Positions 42,346-51,579 are shown, numbered from the stretch's first letter. The stretch is DNA of 64,000 bases from Pseudomonas viridiflava (GCF_900582625.1 NZ_UTIQ01000327.1:1-64000), one strand, 5' to 3'. Numbers and translations are program-made. The notes: generated from the sequence alone by a model not told the origin.

Positions 42346-44766
42346 TCAGAAACCGACGGTGGCCGAGACCAGGTAAGTGCGAGGCGTCGACATGCTGAGC
42401 CCAGGCTCGCTGTCGTCGGAAGCGCCGGCCGAGGCCCAGTAGCGCTCGTTCATGACGTTTTCGATGCCGGCGCGCAGGGTGATGTCTTTTTCGGCTGCTT
42501 TGAAGGCGTAGCGCGCGCCCATGTCGTAGCGTTCCCAGCCGTCGATTTGCTTGCTGTTGGCTTGGTCGAGGTACTGCGAGCTGGAGTGAATGCCACGCGC
42601 GGTGAGGGTCAGGCCCGACACGCCAGGCACGTCCCATTCGGCGCCGAGGTTGACGTTGTATTCCGGGGTGGCCGGGGCGCGGTTGCCGTCTGCCACACCG
42701 CCGACGGTGCCGGTCAGTTCGCTGTCGATGTACATCAACCCGCCCATCAGGCGGAAGCCTTGCAGCGGCTCGCCAAACACACTGAGTTCGATGCCTTTGT
42801 TTTCCCGCTTGCCGTTGGGGCCGAATACCCGCGAGGTGGCGTTGGTTTCGTAGGCGGGCTGTTTGATGCGGAACGCGGCGGCGGTCAGGGCGAAGCTGCC
42901 GAGGTCGTACTTGGCGCCCACTTCCACCTGACGGCTGATAAACGGTGGGAAGATTTCATCGCTGTTCACCGACGTGGACGGCGCGATCTTGCCTTGGCTC
43001 AGGCCTTCCATGTAGTTCGCGTACAGCGACAGCTCGTCGGTGAGCTTGTACAGCACGCCGCCAGAAGGCGAGACCTTCTCTTCGTCGTAGGCGGTGTCGC
43101 CTTTTACGTCGTTCGACCAGTCGTCCACCTGCACCCGCTGCCAGCGCGCGCCGAGGGTGACCAGCAAGCGGTCTTCGAAAAAGCCCAGGGTGTCTGCAAG
43201 CGCCACGCCGCTGAAGCGGTTTTCGGTGTACACCTCGGCGTCGGCGCGAATCGGCCTGGTGGGTGTCGGGGTTTGCACCGGGTTGTAGAGGTTGCTGGTG
43301 GCGTTGGCGTAGCGCGCGCCGCCGTTGGTGAAGTCCATGTAGAAGTAGCTGGCCGACAGGTTCAGCTCATGGCTGACCGGGCCGGTGTCAAACCAGTTGC
43401 GCACGCCGGCAGTGGCGGTGCGGACCGACTCGTCGCGGGTAAAGTCGCGCGGTTGGACCACAAAGGCACCGGCGTCGTTGCTGACCGGCACGTTGTGGCG
43501 CAGGAAGTCGTGGTTACTTTCCCGCGCACCCACGGCGCCGTAGGCCATTAACGAATCGCTGAAGTCGTACTCGGCGTTCACTGCGCCGAAGGTGTCTTCG
43601 GTGCGTGCCTTGGTCCACGACTGCGCATAGTTGTGGCGCACATCGTCGGCGTCCGGCACCTTCGCCGCCGCGCCAATCAATACGCGCTCCTGTGGGGCGT
43701 CGGTGTCACGCTCGGTGTGGCCGATGTCGGTGGAAAGGCGTAGGCGGTCGCCGCGAAAGTCCAGGCCCAACACGGCCATTTCACGGTCGACGCTCTGGTG
43801 ATCCCACTCGGTGTCGCCGGACTGTTTCACGCCGTTGAAACGCAGGCCGAACTGGTTGCCTTCGCCGAAGCGCCGACCGATGTCCACGGCGCCACCGACC
43901 TGGCTGTCGGAGGCGTAACTGCCGGTAAATTCGGTCAGCGGTTTGTCGTCGGCGCGCTTGGCCACCACGTTGATGCCACCGCCAACGCTGCCGCGCGGCG
44001 AGATGCCATTGACCAGTTGGCTCGGGCCTTTGAGTACGTCGACGCGATCGGCCATTTCCATGTCGATGGAGTACGTCGGCAAGATGCCGTAGAGGCCGTT
44101 ATAGGAAACGTCGCTGTTGAACAGGCTGAACCCGCGAATGGTGAACTGCTCGAAGCGCCCACCAGCCGGGTTGGTGGCGCGCACGGACGGGTCGCTGGCG
44201 ACCAGGTCGTTCAAGGTGCGCGCCTGCTGATTCTTCACCGCCTCGCTGGTGTAGGTGGTCATGCTGAACGGCGTTTCCATAAAGTCACGCGAGCCGAGCA
44301 ACCCTTGCGAGCCTCGGCGGGCGATCTGGCCGCCGGCGTAGGGCTCGCCGTCGTTGGCCTGTTGGTTACCGGTGATGCTGGTGGGCGAAATTTCCAGCGC
44401 GCTGCCTGCGGGCACAGCCGGCACCACGGTGTAGGCGCCCTCGCCCGCTTGCTGCAACTGCAAGCCGCTGCCTTGCAGCAAGCGCGCAAAGCCTTCTTCC
44501 ACGCCATAGCTGCCGGTAAGGCCGGGGCTGTTGCGGCCGCTGACCAGCGCAGGGTCGACGGAAAGATTGACGCCGGCCTGGCTGGCGAAGCGGGTCAGCG
44601 CACTGCTCAGGCTGCCGGCGGACACCTGAAAGCTGCGACGTGCCTCGTCGGCCAGGCTGGGCACGGCGTGCAGCGCACCGGCCAGGCTTAGAATCAGGCC
44701 CAGTTGCGACAGCGGGCGCAAGGCGAAAGGCAGACGGTCGGGACGATGAGGCTGGACGACGGACAT
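42346..44766 (-). CDS. TonB-dependent siderophore receptor with signalling domain
   Basis: The 806-residue outer-membrane receptor has a signal sequence (LGLILSLAGALHAVPSLA) and an STN domain (FQVSAGSLSSALTRFASQAG to about 115). The plug follows (GSRDFMETPFSMTTYTSEAV, GRFEQFTIRGFSLFN, VDVLKGPSQLVNGISPRGSV), then a barrel ending in YLVSATVGF. The plug features are those of hydroxamate/ferrichrome-type siderophore receptors. It is the last gene of a sigma-FecR-receptor operon. The ATG at 44766 follows GAGAG at good spacing; an upstream in-frame TTG is less likely. The ligand is not known; the neighbouring ABC importer and DUF3604 gene are of interest. Confidence 0.88.
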   Translation of the reverse strand: MSVVQPHRPDRLPFALRPLSQLGLILSLAGALHAVPSLADEARRSFQVSAGSLSSALTRFASQAGVNLSVDPALVSGRNSPGLTGSYGVEEGFARLLQGSGLQLQQAGEGAYTVVPAVPAGSALEISPTSITGNQQANDGEPYAGGQIARRGSQGLLGSRDFMETPFSMTTYTSEAVKNQQARTLNDLVASDPSVRATNPAGGRFEQFTIRGFSLFNSDVSYNGLYGILPTYSIDMEMADRVDVLKGPSQLVNGISPRGSVGGGINVVAKRADDKPLTEFTGSYASDSQVGGAVDIGRRFGEGNQFGLRFNGVKQSGDTEWDHQSVDREMAVLGLDFRGDRLRLSTDIGHTERDTDAPQERVLIGAAAKVPDADDVRHNYAQSWTKARTEDTFGAVNAEYDFSDSLMAYGAVGARESNHDFLRHNVPVSNDAGAFVVQPRDFTRDESVRTATAGVRNWFDTGPVSHELNLSASYFYMDFTNGGARYANATSNLYNPVQTPTPTRPIRADAEVYTENRFSGVALADTLGFFEDRLLVTLGARWQRVQVDDWSNDVKGDTAYDEEKVSPSGGVLYKLTDELSLYANYMEGLSQGKIAPSTSVNSDEIFPPFISRQVEVGAKYDLGSFALTAAAFRIKQPAYETNATSRVFGPNGKRENKGIELSVFGEPLQGFRLMGGLMYIDSELTGTVGGVADGNRAPATPEYNVNLGAEWDVPGVSGLTLTARGIHSSSQYLDQANSKQIDGWERYDMGARYAFKAAEKDITLRAGIENVMNERYWASAGASDDSEPGLSMSTPRTYLVSATVGF

Positions 44767-44832
44767 GGAGGATCGCTCTCGATTCAATTCACTTGCCTGG
44801 AATGACCGGCGAGATGAAAAAAAGGGACAGCC

Positions 44833-45795
44833 TCAGCCCACATTATTTTTGAGCGGCGCTTTTTTCGGCAGCAGCGTCACCCAGTAGCGCGTGCGCGATT
44901 GCACCTCGACCGGCAAGGTGGCGGCCAGCAGCGCCAGCACCGTGTCAGTGTTGTCGAGGCGGAAACTGCCGGTCACGCGCAGCCCTTCCAGCTCCGGCGA
45001 CCAGCGCAACAGCCCGGGTCGAAAGCGGCTGAGCTCGCGCAGAAAATCGCCCAGCGCCTGGTTTTCGGCCACCAGCACGCCGTCGCGCCAACCCGGCTGC
45101 GACGCCTCAAAGCGCCGCACCGGGCTGATGCCGCCGATGTTCACGTCTACCTGCTGTCCTGCGCGTAACACCAGCGGCGCCCCGTGCAAGGGCTGCACGC
45201 TGACCTCGCCGCCGTACACCGACACGTGGCAGGCGTGCTCATTGCGGCGCACGCACAGCTCGCTGTTGGCGACCGACAGTTGCCCGTACGGCAATTGCAC
45301 GGTCAGCGCCTGGTTGCCGGGCACCGTCAGGGCAAGCTCACCGCGCAGCAAGGTGACGGTGCGGGTGGCCAGGTCGACGTTCACGGCGCTGTCGGTGCTC
45401 AGCTCGACGGTGCTGCCATCGGCGAGCAGCCGACTGCTGCGCTCGCCGATGGCGGTGTGCAGGTCGGCGCTCCAGACGTCCAGCGGCAACTGGCGACTGA
45501 TCAGCCAGCCGGTGGGCACCAGCGCCGCCACCGCCAAGGCGCGTTTGAGCGCGGCGCGACGGGCCAGGTCGGGGCGGTCCAGCGTGGCCATGGCCAATTC
45601 TGGCGGCACGCCGCTGAAGCGTTCGCGCAGCAATTGGGCTTTCTGCCAGGTGGCTTCGTGGTGGGAATGGCTGTTGCGCCACTGTTGCAGGCGGCGATGA
45701 TCGTCTTCAGTGGCGGCGCCCGACTCCAGCAATGCCAGCCAGCGCGCAGCGGCGCGGGCCACTTCCACGGCTTCGCTTGCCGGCGAGGCGCGCAT
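44833..45795 (-). CDS. FecR-family anti-sigma factor
   Basis: The 320-residue protein has a DUF4880-type N-domain (EVARAAARWLALLESGAATEDD, WRNSHSHHEATWQKAQ), a hydrophobic segment (ALAVAALVPTGWLIS) and a periplasmic FecR domain (LLADGSTVELSTDSAVNVDL, LLRGELALTVPG). The C-terminal region (ALGDFLRELSRFRPGLLRW) matches the receptor-interaction part. The ATG overlaps the sigma stop as TGATG; a GTG one codon upstream is possible. It transmits the receptor signal to the adjacent sigma factor. Confidence 0.9.
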   Translation of the reverse strand: MRASPASEAVEVARAAARWLALLESGAATEDDHRRLQQWRNSHSHHEATWQKAQLLRERFSGVPPELAMATLDRPDLARRAALKRALAVAALVPTGWLISRQLPLDVWSADLHTAIGERSSRLLADGSTVELSTDSAVNVDLATRTVTLLRGELALTVPGNQALTVQLPYGQLSVANSELCVRRNEHACHVSVYGGEVSVQPLHGAPLVLRAGQQVDVNIGGISPVRRFEASQPGWRDGVLVAENQALGDFLRELSRFRPGLLRWSPELEGLRVTGSFRLDNTDTVLALLAATLPVEVQSRTRYWVTLLPKKAPLKNNVG

Positions 45796-46316
45796 CACAG
45801 CTCCACCAGCAGGCAGTGTTCGTAGGCCTGGGCCATGTAGCGCTTCACCGTGCGCTCAGAAATGCCCAACTGCTCGGCGATGTCGCGGTAGCCAAAGCCA
45901 TGCAACTGGCTTAACAAAAACGCGCGACGCACCGGCGCCGCCAGGCCATCGAGTAGTTCGTCCAAGGCATGCAGGGTCTCCAGCAGCAACCAGCGCTGTT
46001 CCGGTGACGGCACGCACTCTTGCGGCAACTGCGCGAGCGCTTCCAGATACGCCTGTTCCAGGCTGCGGCGGGTGTAGAAGTTGCTCAGCAGGCGCTTGCC
46101 AACGGTGAGCAGATAGGCACGCGGCTCGCGTAAATCGGCCAGCGGTTGCGCGCTGGAGAGCACGCGCAGAAAGGTGTCCTGGCTGATATCCGCCGCATCC
46201 CACGCGTTGCCGACGCGGCGGCGCAACCAGCTTTCCAGCCACGTGCGGTGCTCGCGGTACAGCGCGGTCAGGCCGTGCTCCGGCATATGCGCCGGCGTTG
46301 AGGCGACTTCAGTCAT
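45795..46316 (-). CDS. ECF sigma factor, FecI type
   Basis: The 173-residue protein has region 2 (LTALYREHRTWLESWLRRRV, AWDAADISQDTFLRVL, REPRAYLLTVGKRLLSNFYTRR) and region 4 (AFLLSQLHGFGYRDIAEQLG, ISERTVKRYMAQAYEH) of iron-starvation sigma factors. It should direct transcription of the receptor gene downstream when the ligand is bound. A Fur-box-like dyad lies just upstream, so the cassette is probably iron-repressed. Confidence 0.9.
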   Translation of the reverse strand: MTEVASTPAHMPEHGLTALYREHRTWLESWLRRRVGNAWDAADISQDTFLRVLSSAQPLADLREPRAYLLTVGKRLLSNFYTRRSLEQAYLEALAQLPQECVPSPEQRWLLLETLHALDELLDGLAAPVRRAFLLSQLHGFGYRDIAEQLGISERTVKRYMAQAYEHCLLVEL

Positions 46317-46340
46317 AGCGAGAGGCTCTGCCTACGAAAC

Positions 46341-46360
46341 AAATGAGATTGATTCTATTT
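46341..46360 (-). promoter_or_regulatory. Candidate Fur box upstream of the FecI-type sigma gene
   Basis: On the minus strand AAATAGAATCAATCTCATTT is an AT-rich dyad close to the Fur consensus, with the CTCATTT half well kept. It lies 25-44 bases before the sigma start. Confidence 0.65.
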
Positions 46361-46417
46361 AAGGCAGAGCGTCATACCAAGCGATTTTATAAATCCAGGC
46401 GTTTAAAGCCGGCTGCC

Positions 46418-48787
46418 CTACACGCTGACAAACACCGCCGACGTCCAAATGCGCGACTGGTCGCGCTGGCGTGCGGTGATAAATAGCGGGTGCTCGCGGG
46501 CCGGGTCCAGCGCCAGTTCGTCGAGCCCAATACTGCCCTGCACCTCGCGCGGCAACGGCTGCTCGGTGATGCGTTCCAGCGCCACTTGCAGTTCGGCGCC
46601 CGGCAGTTTTTCCACCACGGCGTCCTGCTCCAGCAACTGCTCGCCCGACACCTGCACGCTCACGGTCGGGGCGTGCACATGGGGATGGGGCTGCAACGCA
46701 TCGCCCACTTTCACGTAAGCGTCTACGCGGCTGGTGAGGCTGATGCGCGCGCCGGCCAGTTGCGACAGCTCGATTTCCAGGCTGTCGGTGTCGCCGTTGG
46801 TGTCGGTACGAAAGGCCAATGTGGTGGCGTTTTTGCGCCACACGGTTTGCTCCGGGTGATCGGCGCCGAGGAAGTTGAAGCCATTGATAACCGCGCCAGT
46901 AATCTCGATTTCGCCGCTCCAGTACGCACCGCGATAACGGTCTTTAATCCGCGCGCCGCCCAGGCGAACCCGTACGCGGCGGCTGGAAAGCCCGGCTTCT
47001 TCATGCAGGTTGCGCGACCAGATGCACTGCTCGCCATCAAACAAATCCACCTGCTCCCAGCCGGCATCGCCAAGCAGGCGGTAGTCCAAGGTTTGTCCCG
47101 GTTCGGCGCGCAGCACGTCGCCCATCAGGTGTGAACCGACCTTCACCACGCCCACGCTGCGCTCGCCGGTGGTGGCAAAGGTGTGCCGGGCGCGCAGCGC
47201 TTTGCCGACGCCGGCGCGGTCGAAGCTGTCGGCGATTACGCCGGTCAGGCCGCCGCGCGAACCAAACACCGCCGTGGCCGGCACGCCGCCGCCGCAACGG
47301 CCTTGGTGCTCGTCACTGTTGGCCGCCGCGCCAACGCGGTAACCGCGCTGCAAGGCTTCGGCATATACCCAGTGAAATTGGCCCCAGGCCGAGCCCACTT
47401 CAATCAGGCGTTCCAGCTCGGGGTGATGCCAGTCCAGGTTGCAACGACGCCCGCCCACGTGCGGCATCATCAGATGCCCTTCGGGATTTTTCGCGTAGGC
47501 CGCGTACAGCTCGTCCACCGGCCAGGCGCCGGGTTTGATGGTGCCGGCGGTGAATTCATTCCATTCGAACGAGCGCACCAGCCGCCCTTGCGCGTCGAAG
47601 GGAAACTCCGGCTTGCCGTCGTGCAGGAACACCACGTTGCGGTCGCCACCGGCGCAGGAGTTGCCGCACCACTCGGTGCCTGGGTAGCAGACGAAGCGCC
47701 CCGGCTCGTTGAGTTCGCCGATCAATGCCACGGCGGCGTCCCAGCGTTTTTCGGTGATGTTGAAGTCATTGGCGGTGTAACCCAGCACGTCGAGGCCGGC
47801 CACGTCGCGGCCGTAGCTGAGGTTATAAAGCGTGTCGTTGGTGCCCACGGTGTCATCGGAATGCACGTGCAAATCGGCATACAGCGGGCGAATGCCGGCG
47901 CCCGCTTCGTCCACGGTGATATACGCCTGCGCCGGGGCAATGCCCGCCTCGTCGGGCTGCACACTCACGGACCACTCGCCCACTTCCTCCAGCTTCAGCG
48001 CGGGCACACGAACCACCGCCCAGCCTTCGCCCGCCAGGGTGATCGGCAGCGCAAGGCTGCTGCCCTGCGGACCGTTAAGCAGCAAGTTGCCGGTCAGCGG
48101 CAGGTTGCGGCAGGTGTTACCCCAGGCGTCGTCGGCGCGTATCAGCACATCGAATGGCTGCCCCTGGCCCACCAGACGTGGCCCGATCACCAGCAGGCGC
48201 TCCGGCACGCCGGGCACGATATCGAGCAGCAAATCGCCCGGCACTTCGGCAAATTTCGAGCTGCCCAGCGGGTCGATAAACAGGCGCAGGCGGAAGTCTT
48301 TTTCGACAAAGCTCTGCACCCGCGTGCCCGCCCCGCCCTGGCGACGGTCGCCGATGCGAATAACGATGCGGTCGCCAGGGTTGAGATAGCCGTCCACGAT
48401 GTCGATCAGGATGGCTTTCTGAAACGGCCGCTCGTGGCCCTTCTGATCGAAGCGCACGTTCAGGTGCTGCACGGTCGCCGGGCTTTGCCCTGGCACCAAC
48501 TCGCCCGCCTGGTATTCGGCGCTCACGTAGTTGGCAGCGGTAGGGTCGGAAGTCTGGAACAGCGCCCAGTCCGAATAGAATTTGAACGCCAATTTGAGCC
48601 AGGCGCCGTCGGCCAGGCCGCTGGCGCCGACCTCGTACACGAAGGTGATTTCGTCCCACTGGCCGGCCACCAGAGTCTGGCGGTCGCAACGGATACTGCC
48701 CAGAAACGGCCGCGCCTTGTTGCGCGCATACAGGCCGACGGGGGCGGTGTATTCACCGGCTTCACGGGGATCGAACGTCTGGCTCAC
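46418..48787 (-). CDS. DUF3604 domain metallohydrolase-like protein
   Basis: The 789-residue cytoplasmic protein (no signal peptide) has a β-rich N-terminal half. It is followed near residue 305 by a PHP-like metal centre: IRPLYADLHVHSDDTVGTND, then CYPGTEWCGNSCAGGDRNVV, LMMPHVGGRRCNLDWHHPEL and VGAAANSDEHQGRCGGG. These His/Asp clusters are what DUF3604 members share, and they suggest a hydrolase, perhaps a phosphoesterase; no member I know of has a settled reaction. It follows the ABC permease gene by 43 bases in the same direction, so it probably acts on the imported compound. Confidence 0.8.
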   Translation of the reverse strand: MSQTFDPREAGEYTAPVGLYARNKARPFLGSIRCDRQTLVAGQWDEITFVYEVGASGLADGAWLKLAFKFYSDWALFQTSDPTAANYVSAEYQAGELVPGQSPATVQHLNVRFDQKGHERPFQKAILIDIVDGYLNPGDRIVIRIGDRRQGGAGTRVQSFVEKDFRLRLFIDPLGSSKFAEVPGDLLLDIVPGVPERLLVIGPRLVGQGQPFDVLIRADDAWGNTCRNLPLTGNLLLNGPQGSSLALPITLAGEGWAVVRVPALKLEEVGEWSVSVQPDEAGIAPAQAYITVDEAGAGIRPLYADLHVHSDDTVGTNDTLYNLSYGRDVAGLDVLGYTANDFNITEKRWDAAVALIGELNEPGRFVCYPGTEWCGNSCAGGDRNVVFLHDGKPEFPFDAQGRLVRSFEWNEFTAGTIKPGAWPVDELYAAYAKNPEGHLMMPHVGGRRCNLDWHHPELERLIEVGSAWGQFHWVYAEALQRGYRVGAAANSDEHQGRCGGGVPATAVFGSRGGLTGVIADSFDRAGVGKALRARHTFATTGERSVGVVKVGSHLMGDVLRAEPGQTLDYRLLGDAGWEQVDLFDGEQCIWSRNLHEEAGLSSRRVRVRLGGARIKDRYRGAYWSGEIEITGAVINGFNFLGADHPEQTVWRKNATTLAFRTDTNGDTDSLEIELSQLAGARISLTSRVDAYVKVGDALQPHPHVHAPTVSVQVSGEQLLEQDAVVEKLPGAELQVALERITEQPLPREVQGSIGLDELALDPAREHPLFITARQRDQSRIWTSAVFVSV

Positions 48788-48830
48788 GGTAAGTCCTCTT
48801 GATCAAAAAAGAATGCAGCGGCGCGCCTGT

Positions 48831-49592
48831 TCAGGCGGCGCGCCACGCTTGGTAGTGACGCTCGATACGGCGGAACACCAGGGCTTCCATCAGCCAGGCG
48901 AGCAAGCCGATCAGCACGATGCCCAGCAGCACCTGGCTGCTGTTGCCGATTTGCCCGCCCATCGACACCATCCAGCCGATGCCTTGCGAGGCGCCGATCA
49001 TTTCGGCGGCCACCAGCGCACGCCAGCCCTGGCTGAAACCAATGCGCAACGCGGCGGTGAGAAACGGAAGCGACGCCGGCAAATACACCAGGCCCAGCAA
49101 CTGCCAGCGATTAGCGCCCAGGGTGCGCGCGGCGCGTACTTCACCGTCGCGAATGCCGAGCACGCCTTCCTGAATGGTTACGGCCATGGGGAACACGGCG
49201 GCGATGAAAATCACCAGCACGATGGAGAAAAAGCCAAAGCCGAAAATGATCAAAATCAGCGGCGCCCAGGCAATCGGCGGAATGGCCATAAACAGGCTGT
49301 TGAGCGGCGAGATGAAATCGCGAAAACGCCGCGACAAACCCGCCGCCCCGCCCAACACCACGGCCACCAGCACCGCACTGAAAAATCCGGCCAGTTCCTC
49401 TAGCACGCTGGCTTTGAACTGCTTCCACAGCGAGCCGTCGTCAATCCAGCGCAGCGCCTCGGCCGCCACGGTCCAGGGCTGCGGCAGCACGTAGCTGGGA
49501 AAGCGGCTGGCCAGGGCAATCCACACCAGCAGCAGAAACGGCAGCGAGGCCCAGCCCCAGTTCGGTGTTGGCAGTGACAAGGTGCGTTTCAT
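48831..49592 (-). CDS. ABC importer permease, NitT/TauT (SsuC) type
   Basis: The 253-residue membrane protein has about six helices and the permease EAA-type loop (GEVRAARTLGANRWQLLGLVYLP). It also has the NitT/TauT-family PPIAWAPLILIIFGFG. This family imports nitrate-, sulfonate- or pyrimidine-like small molecules. The ATG at 49592 is preferred; the frame starts four codons earlier with TTG overlapping the upstream binding-protein stop. It belongs to an operon of ATPase, binding protein, permease and DUF3604. Confidence 0.9.
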   Translation of the reverse strand: MKRTLSLPTPNWGWASLPFLLLVWIALASRFPSYVLPQPWTVAAEALRWIDDGSLWKQFKASVLEELAGFFSAVLVAVVLGGAAGLSRRFRDFISPLNSLFMAIPPIAWAPLILIIFGFGFFSIVLVIFIAAVFPMAVTIQEGVLGIRDGEVRAARTLGANRWQLLGLVYLPASLPFLTAALRIGFSQGWRALVAAEMIGASQGIGWMVSMGGQIGNSSQVLLGIVLIGLLAWLMEALVFRRIERHYQAWRAA

Positions 49593-49600
49593 GGCTGGGC

Positions 49601-50590
49601 TCAACGCGAGGCTTTTTGCAGGTACGAGGTGTCCACCAGATCCTTGAGGGGAATCTGCGCGTCCATGAATTTCAGTTCGTTGGAGTAGTTCATCAGGCGC
49701 TGAATAAACGCCAGGTCCGAGGCTTGCAGCTCGGCCGACCAGCCCAGACGCTTGCGCGCTTCGGCGACGATTTCCACGCCGCTGACGGTACTGCCGTCGG
49801 CGCGCTGCACGGTTTCCAGCTTGAACGCCTCGGCAATGATCGCGTTGGCCTCGCTCGGGTGTTCGTTGAGAAAGGCGATGGCCTTGCGGTGGGCGCGCAG
49901 CAGTTTCACCACGTCATCGGGGCGTTGCTGCAAGGTTTCCGGCAGGCCGATCACCACGTACCACGGGTAGTTCGGCAGCGCCTGATTCACGTCGAGCAAC
50001 AGTCGCGCCGAGCCGCGCAACAGCGCCTGGCTGACAAAGGGTTCCCAGGTGAAGGCCGCATCGACAATGCCGCGCTCCAGCGCCGCGTTCATATTGCCGG
50101 GCGGCATGTCGACGATTTCAACGTCGGTGTCCGGTTCCAGCTTGGCGTTTTCTTTGAGCACGTAGCCGCGCAGCAATACGTCCATGCCGCTGCCCTTTTT
50201 CACCCCGGCCAGCTTGTGGCCTTTGAGTTCGGCGAGGCTCTTGATCGGGCTGTCGCTGCGGGTCAGCACGGCGGCCTGGCCGTAGTTGACCTTGGCCAGG
50301 ATCACGCTCTTCAAACCGCGTGCGTACCACTGATACACCGGCGGCGTGCCGACGTAAGCCACGTCCAATTCGTGGGCCGCGAGCGCCTGTTGAATCACTG
50401 GGCCGTCGCCCAACGCTTTGACGTCCACCGCCAAGCCTTCGTCGCGGTAATAGCCCTGTTTCTCGGCAACGATAACCGGCGCGTTGGCCATGGCCATCAC
50501 GTAGCCGATACGCAGCGGTTCAGCGGCCTGGGCGCCGCCCAGCCAGGAAGTAGCCGCCAGCGCGACGGGCAACAGCAGTGCTTTGATCAT
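49601..50590 (-). CDS. ABC importer substrate-binding protein, NitT/TauT (SsuA) type
   Basis: The 329-residue periplasmic protein has a signal peptide (LLLPVALAATSWLGGAQA). Typical SsuA/NrtA-fold blocks follow: LRIGYVMAMANAPVIVAEKQ, DVAYVGTPPVYQWYARGL, LKGHKLAGVKKGSGMDVLLR and MNAALERGIVDAAFTWEPFV. The ligand is not obvious: sulfonate, nitrile-like or heterocyclic compounds are all possible for this family. It sits between the ATPase and permease genes. Confidence 0.9.
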   Translation of the reverse strand: MIKALLLPVALAATSWLGGAQAAEPLRIGYVMAMANAPVIVAEKQGYYRDEGLAVDVKALGDGPVIQQALAAHELDVAYVGTPPVYQWYARGLKSVILAKVNYGQAAVLTRSDSPIKSLAELKGHKLAGVKKGSGMDVLLRGYVLKENAKLEPDTDVEIVDMPPGNMNAALERGIVDAAFTWEPFVSQALLRGSARLLLDVNQALPNYPWYVVIGLPETLQQRPDDVVKLLRAHRKAIAFLNEHPSEANAIIAEAFKLETVQRADGSTVSGVEIVAEARKRLGWSAELQASDLAFIQRLMNYSNELKFMDAQIPLKDLVDTSYLQKASR

Positions 50591-50603
50591 GAAATTCTCG
50601 ATA

Positions 50604-51440
50604 TCAGGAAGTGAGTTCAGGAAGCGACGGCGACTGCGCCATGACGTCGCCGATGCGTTCCATCAGCTCGTTGCGATAGTCGAGAAAAGCCGGCAAGCGG
50701 CGGGTGTCACGGTTGGTGCGGGGACGCGGCAAGTCGATGGCGAGCTCGCTGTGAACGCCCCCTGGGGCAATGTTCAGCACCACCACGCGGTCGGCAAGAA
50801 ACACCGCTTCGTCGATGTCGTGGGTGATGAACAACACGGTCTGGCCAAGCTCGGCCCACAGCCGCAGGGTTTCTTCATTCATGCTATTGCGGCTGATGGC
50901 ATCGAGCGCCGCGAACGGTTCGTCCATCAGCAGTACCTGCGGCTCCAGCGCCAGCGTGCGCGCCAACGCCACGCGCTGCTGCATGCCGCCCGAAAGCTGG
51001 CGCGGCAAACGCTCGGCGGCCGCTTCCAGGCCGACCAACCGCAGGTAATGCAGCGCCTTTTCACGCTGCGCCGCCACATTCTGCTCACCGGCCACACGCA
51101 AGCCGAAACGTACGTTTTCCAGCGCGCTTAGCCAGGGAAACAGCTGCGGGCTTTGGAACACATAACCCAGCGCCGGCAATTCCGGGCGCGCCGCTTCACC
51201 ATGCACCAGCAAGCGCCCGGCCTGGGGTTTCTGAAAGCCGGAAAGCAGGTTCAGCAAGGTGGTTTTGCCGCAGCCGGACGGCCCGAGAATGGCCACGAAC
51301 TCGCCTGGCCTGGCACTCAGACTGAAGTCGCGGAACACCACGTGGCCGTTGGGGTAGGCGAAATGCGCGGCATCGACCTGCAAGGCGGGCTGTGGCAAGG
51401 CGAACTGTGGCATGGCGAGTTGGGTCTGGAATCGGGACAT
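50604..51440 (-). CDS. ABC importer ATP-binding protein, NitT/TauT (SsuB) type
   Basis: The 278-residue ATPase has Walker A (ILGPSGCGKTTLLNLLSG), a Q-loop (YVFQSPQLFPWLSALEN), the signature (LPRQLSGGMQQRVALARTLA), Walker B (VLLMDEPFAALD) and a switch His (VLFITHDIDEA). The start is uncertain: 51440 (MSRFQTQ) is used. The in-frame ATG at 51482 falls inside a TATTAT -10-like element and the palindromic operator, so it would probably not be in the mRNA. Neither has a good ribosome site. First gene of the importer operon. Confidence 0.9.
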   Translation of the reverse strand: MSRFQTQLAMPQFALPQPALQVDAAHFAYPNGHVVFRDFSLSARPGEFVAILGPSGCGKTTLLNLLSGFQKPQAGRLLVHGEAARPELPALGYVFQSPQLFPWLSALENVRFGLRVAGEQNVAAQREKALHYLRLVGLEAAAERLPRQLSGGMQQRVALARTLALEPQVLLMDEPFAALDAISRNSMNEETLRLWAELGQTVLFITHDIDEAVFLADRVVVLNIAPGGVHSELAIDLPRPRTNRDTRRLPAFLDYRNELMERIGDVMAQSPSLPELTS

Positions 51441-51481
51441 GGCAGGCGCCGTAAGGTCATTTATACTGTCTGTGGTCGTCA

Positions 51482-51497
51482 TAATACGTATTAATAC
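51482..51497. promoter_or_regulatory. GntR-type operator in the divergent promoter region
   Basis: Two overlapping perfect palindromes, TAATACGTATTA (51482-51493) and GTATTAATAC (51488-51497), lie between the ABC operon and the GntR gene. The GT-N-TA-like dyad fits HutC-subfamily GntR operators. On the minus strand it covers a TATTAT -10-like hexamer 18 bases after TTGGGG. Confidence 0.65.
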
Positions 51498-51579
51498 AAG
51501 TTAGCCCCAAGACTGAAAATTCATAACCTTAGAAGCAAGCGGCCGACTGCCCTGCTTCTCGCGCTCAGGACTTCTCACC

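Noticed and set aside
47183..48802. A 539-codon plus-strand frame opposite the DUF3604 gene.
   Set aside because: Shadow frame with no recognisable domain and no ribosome site.
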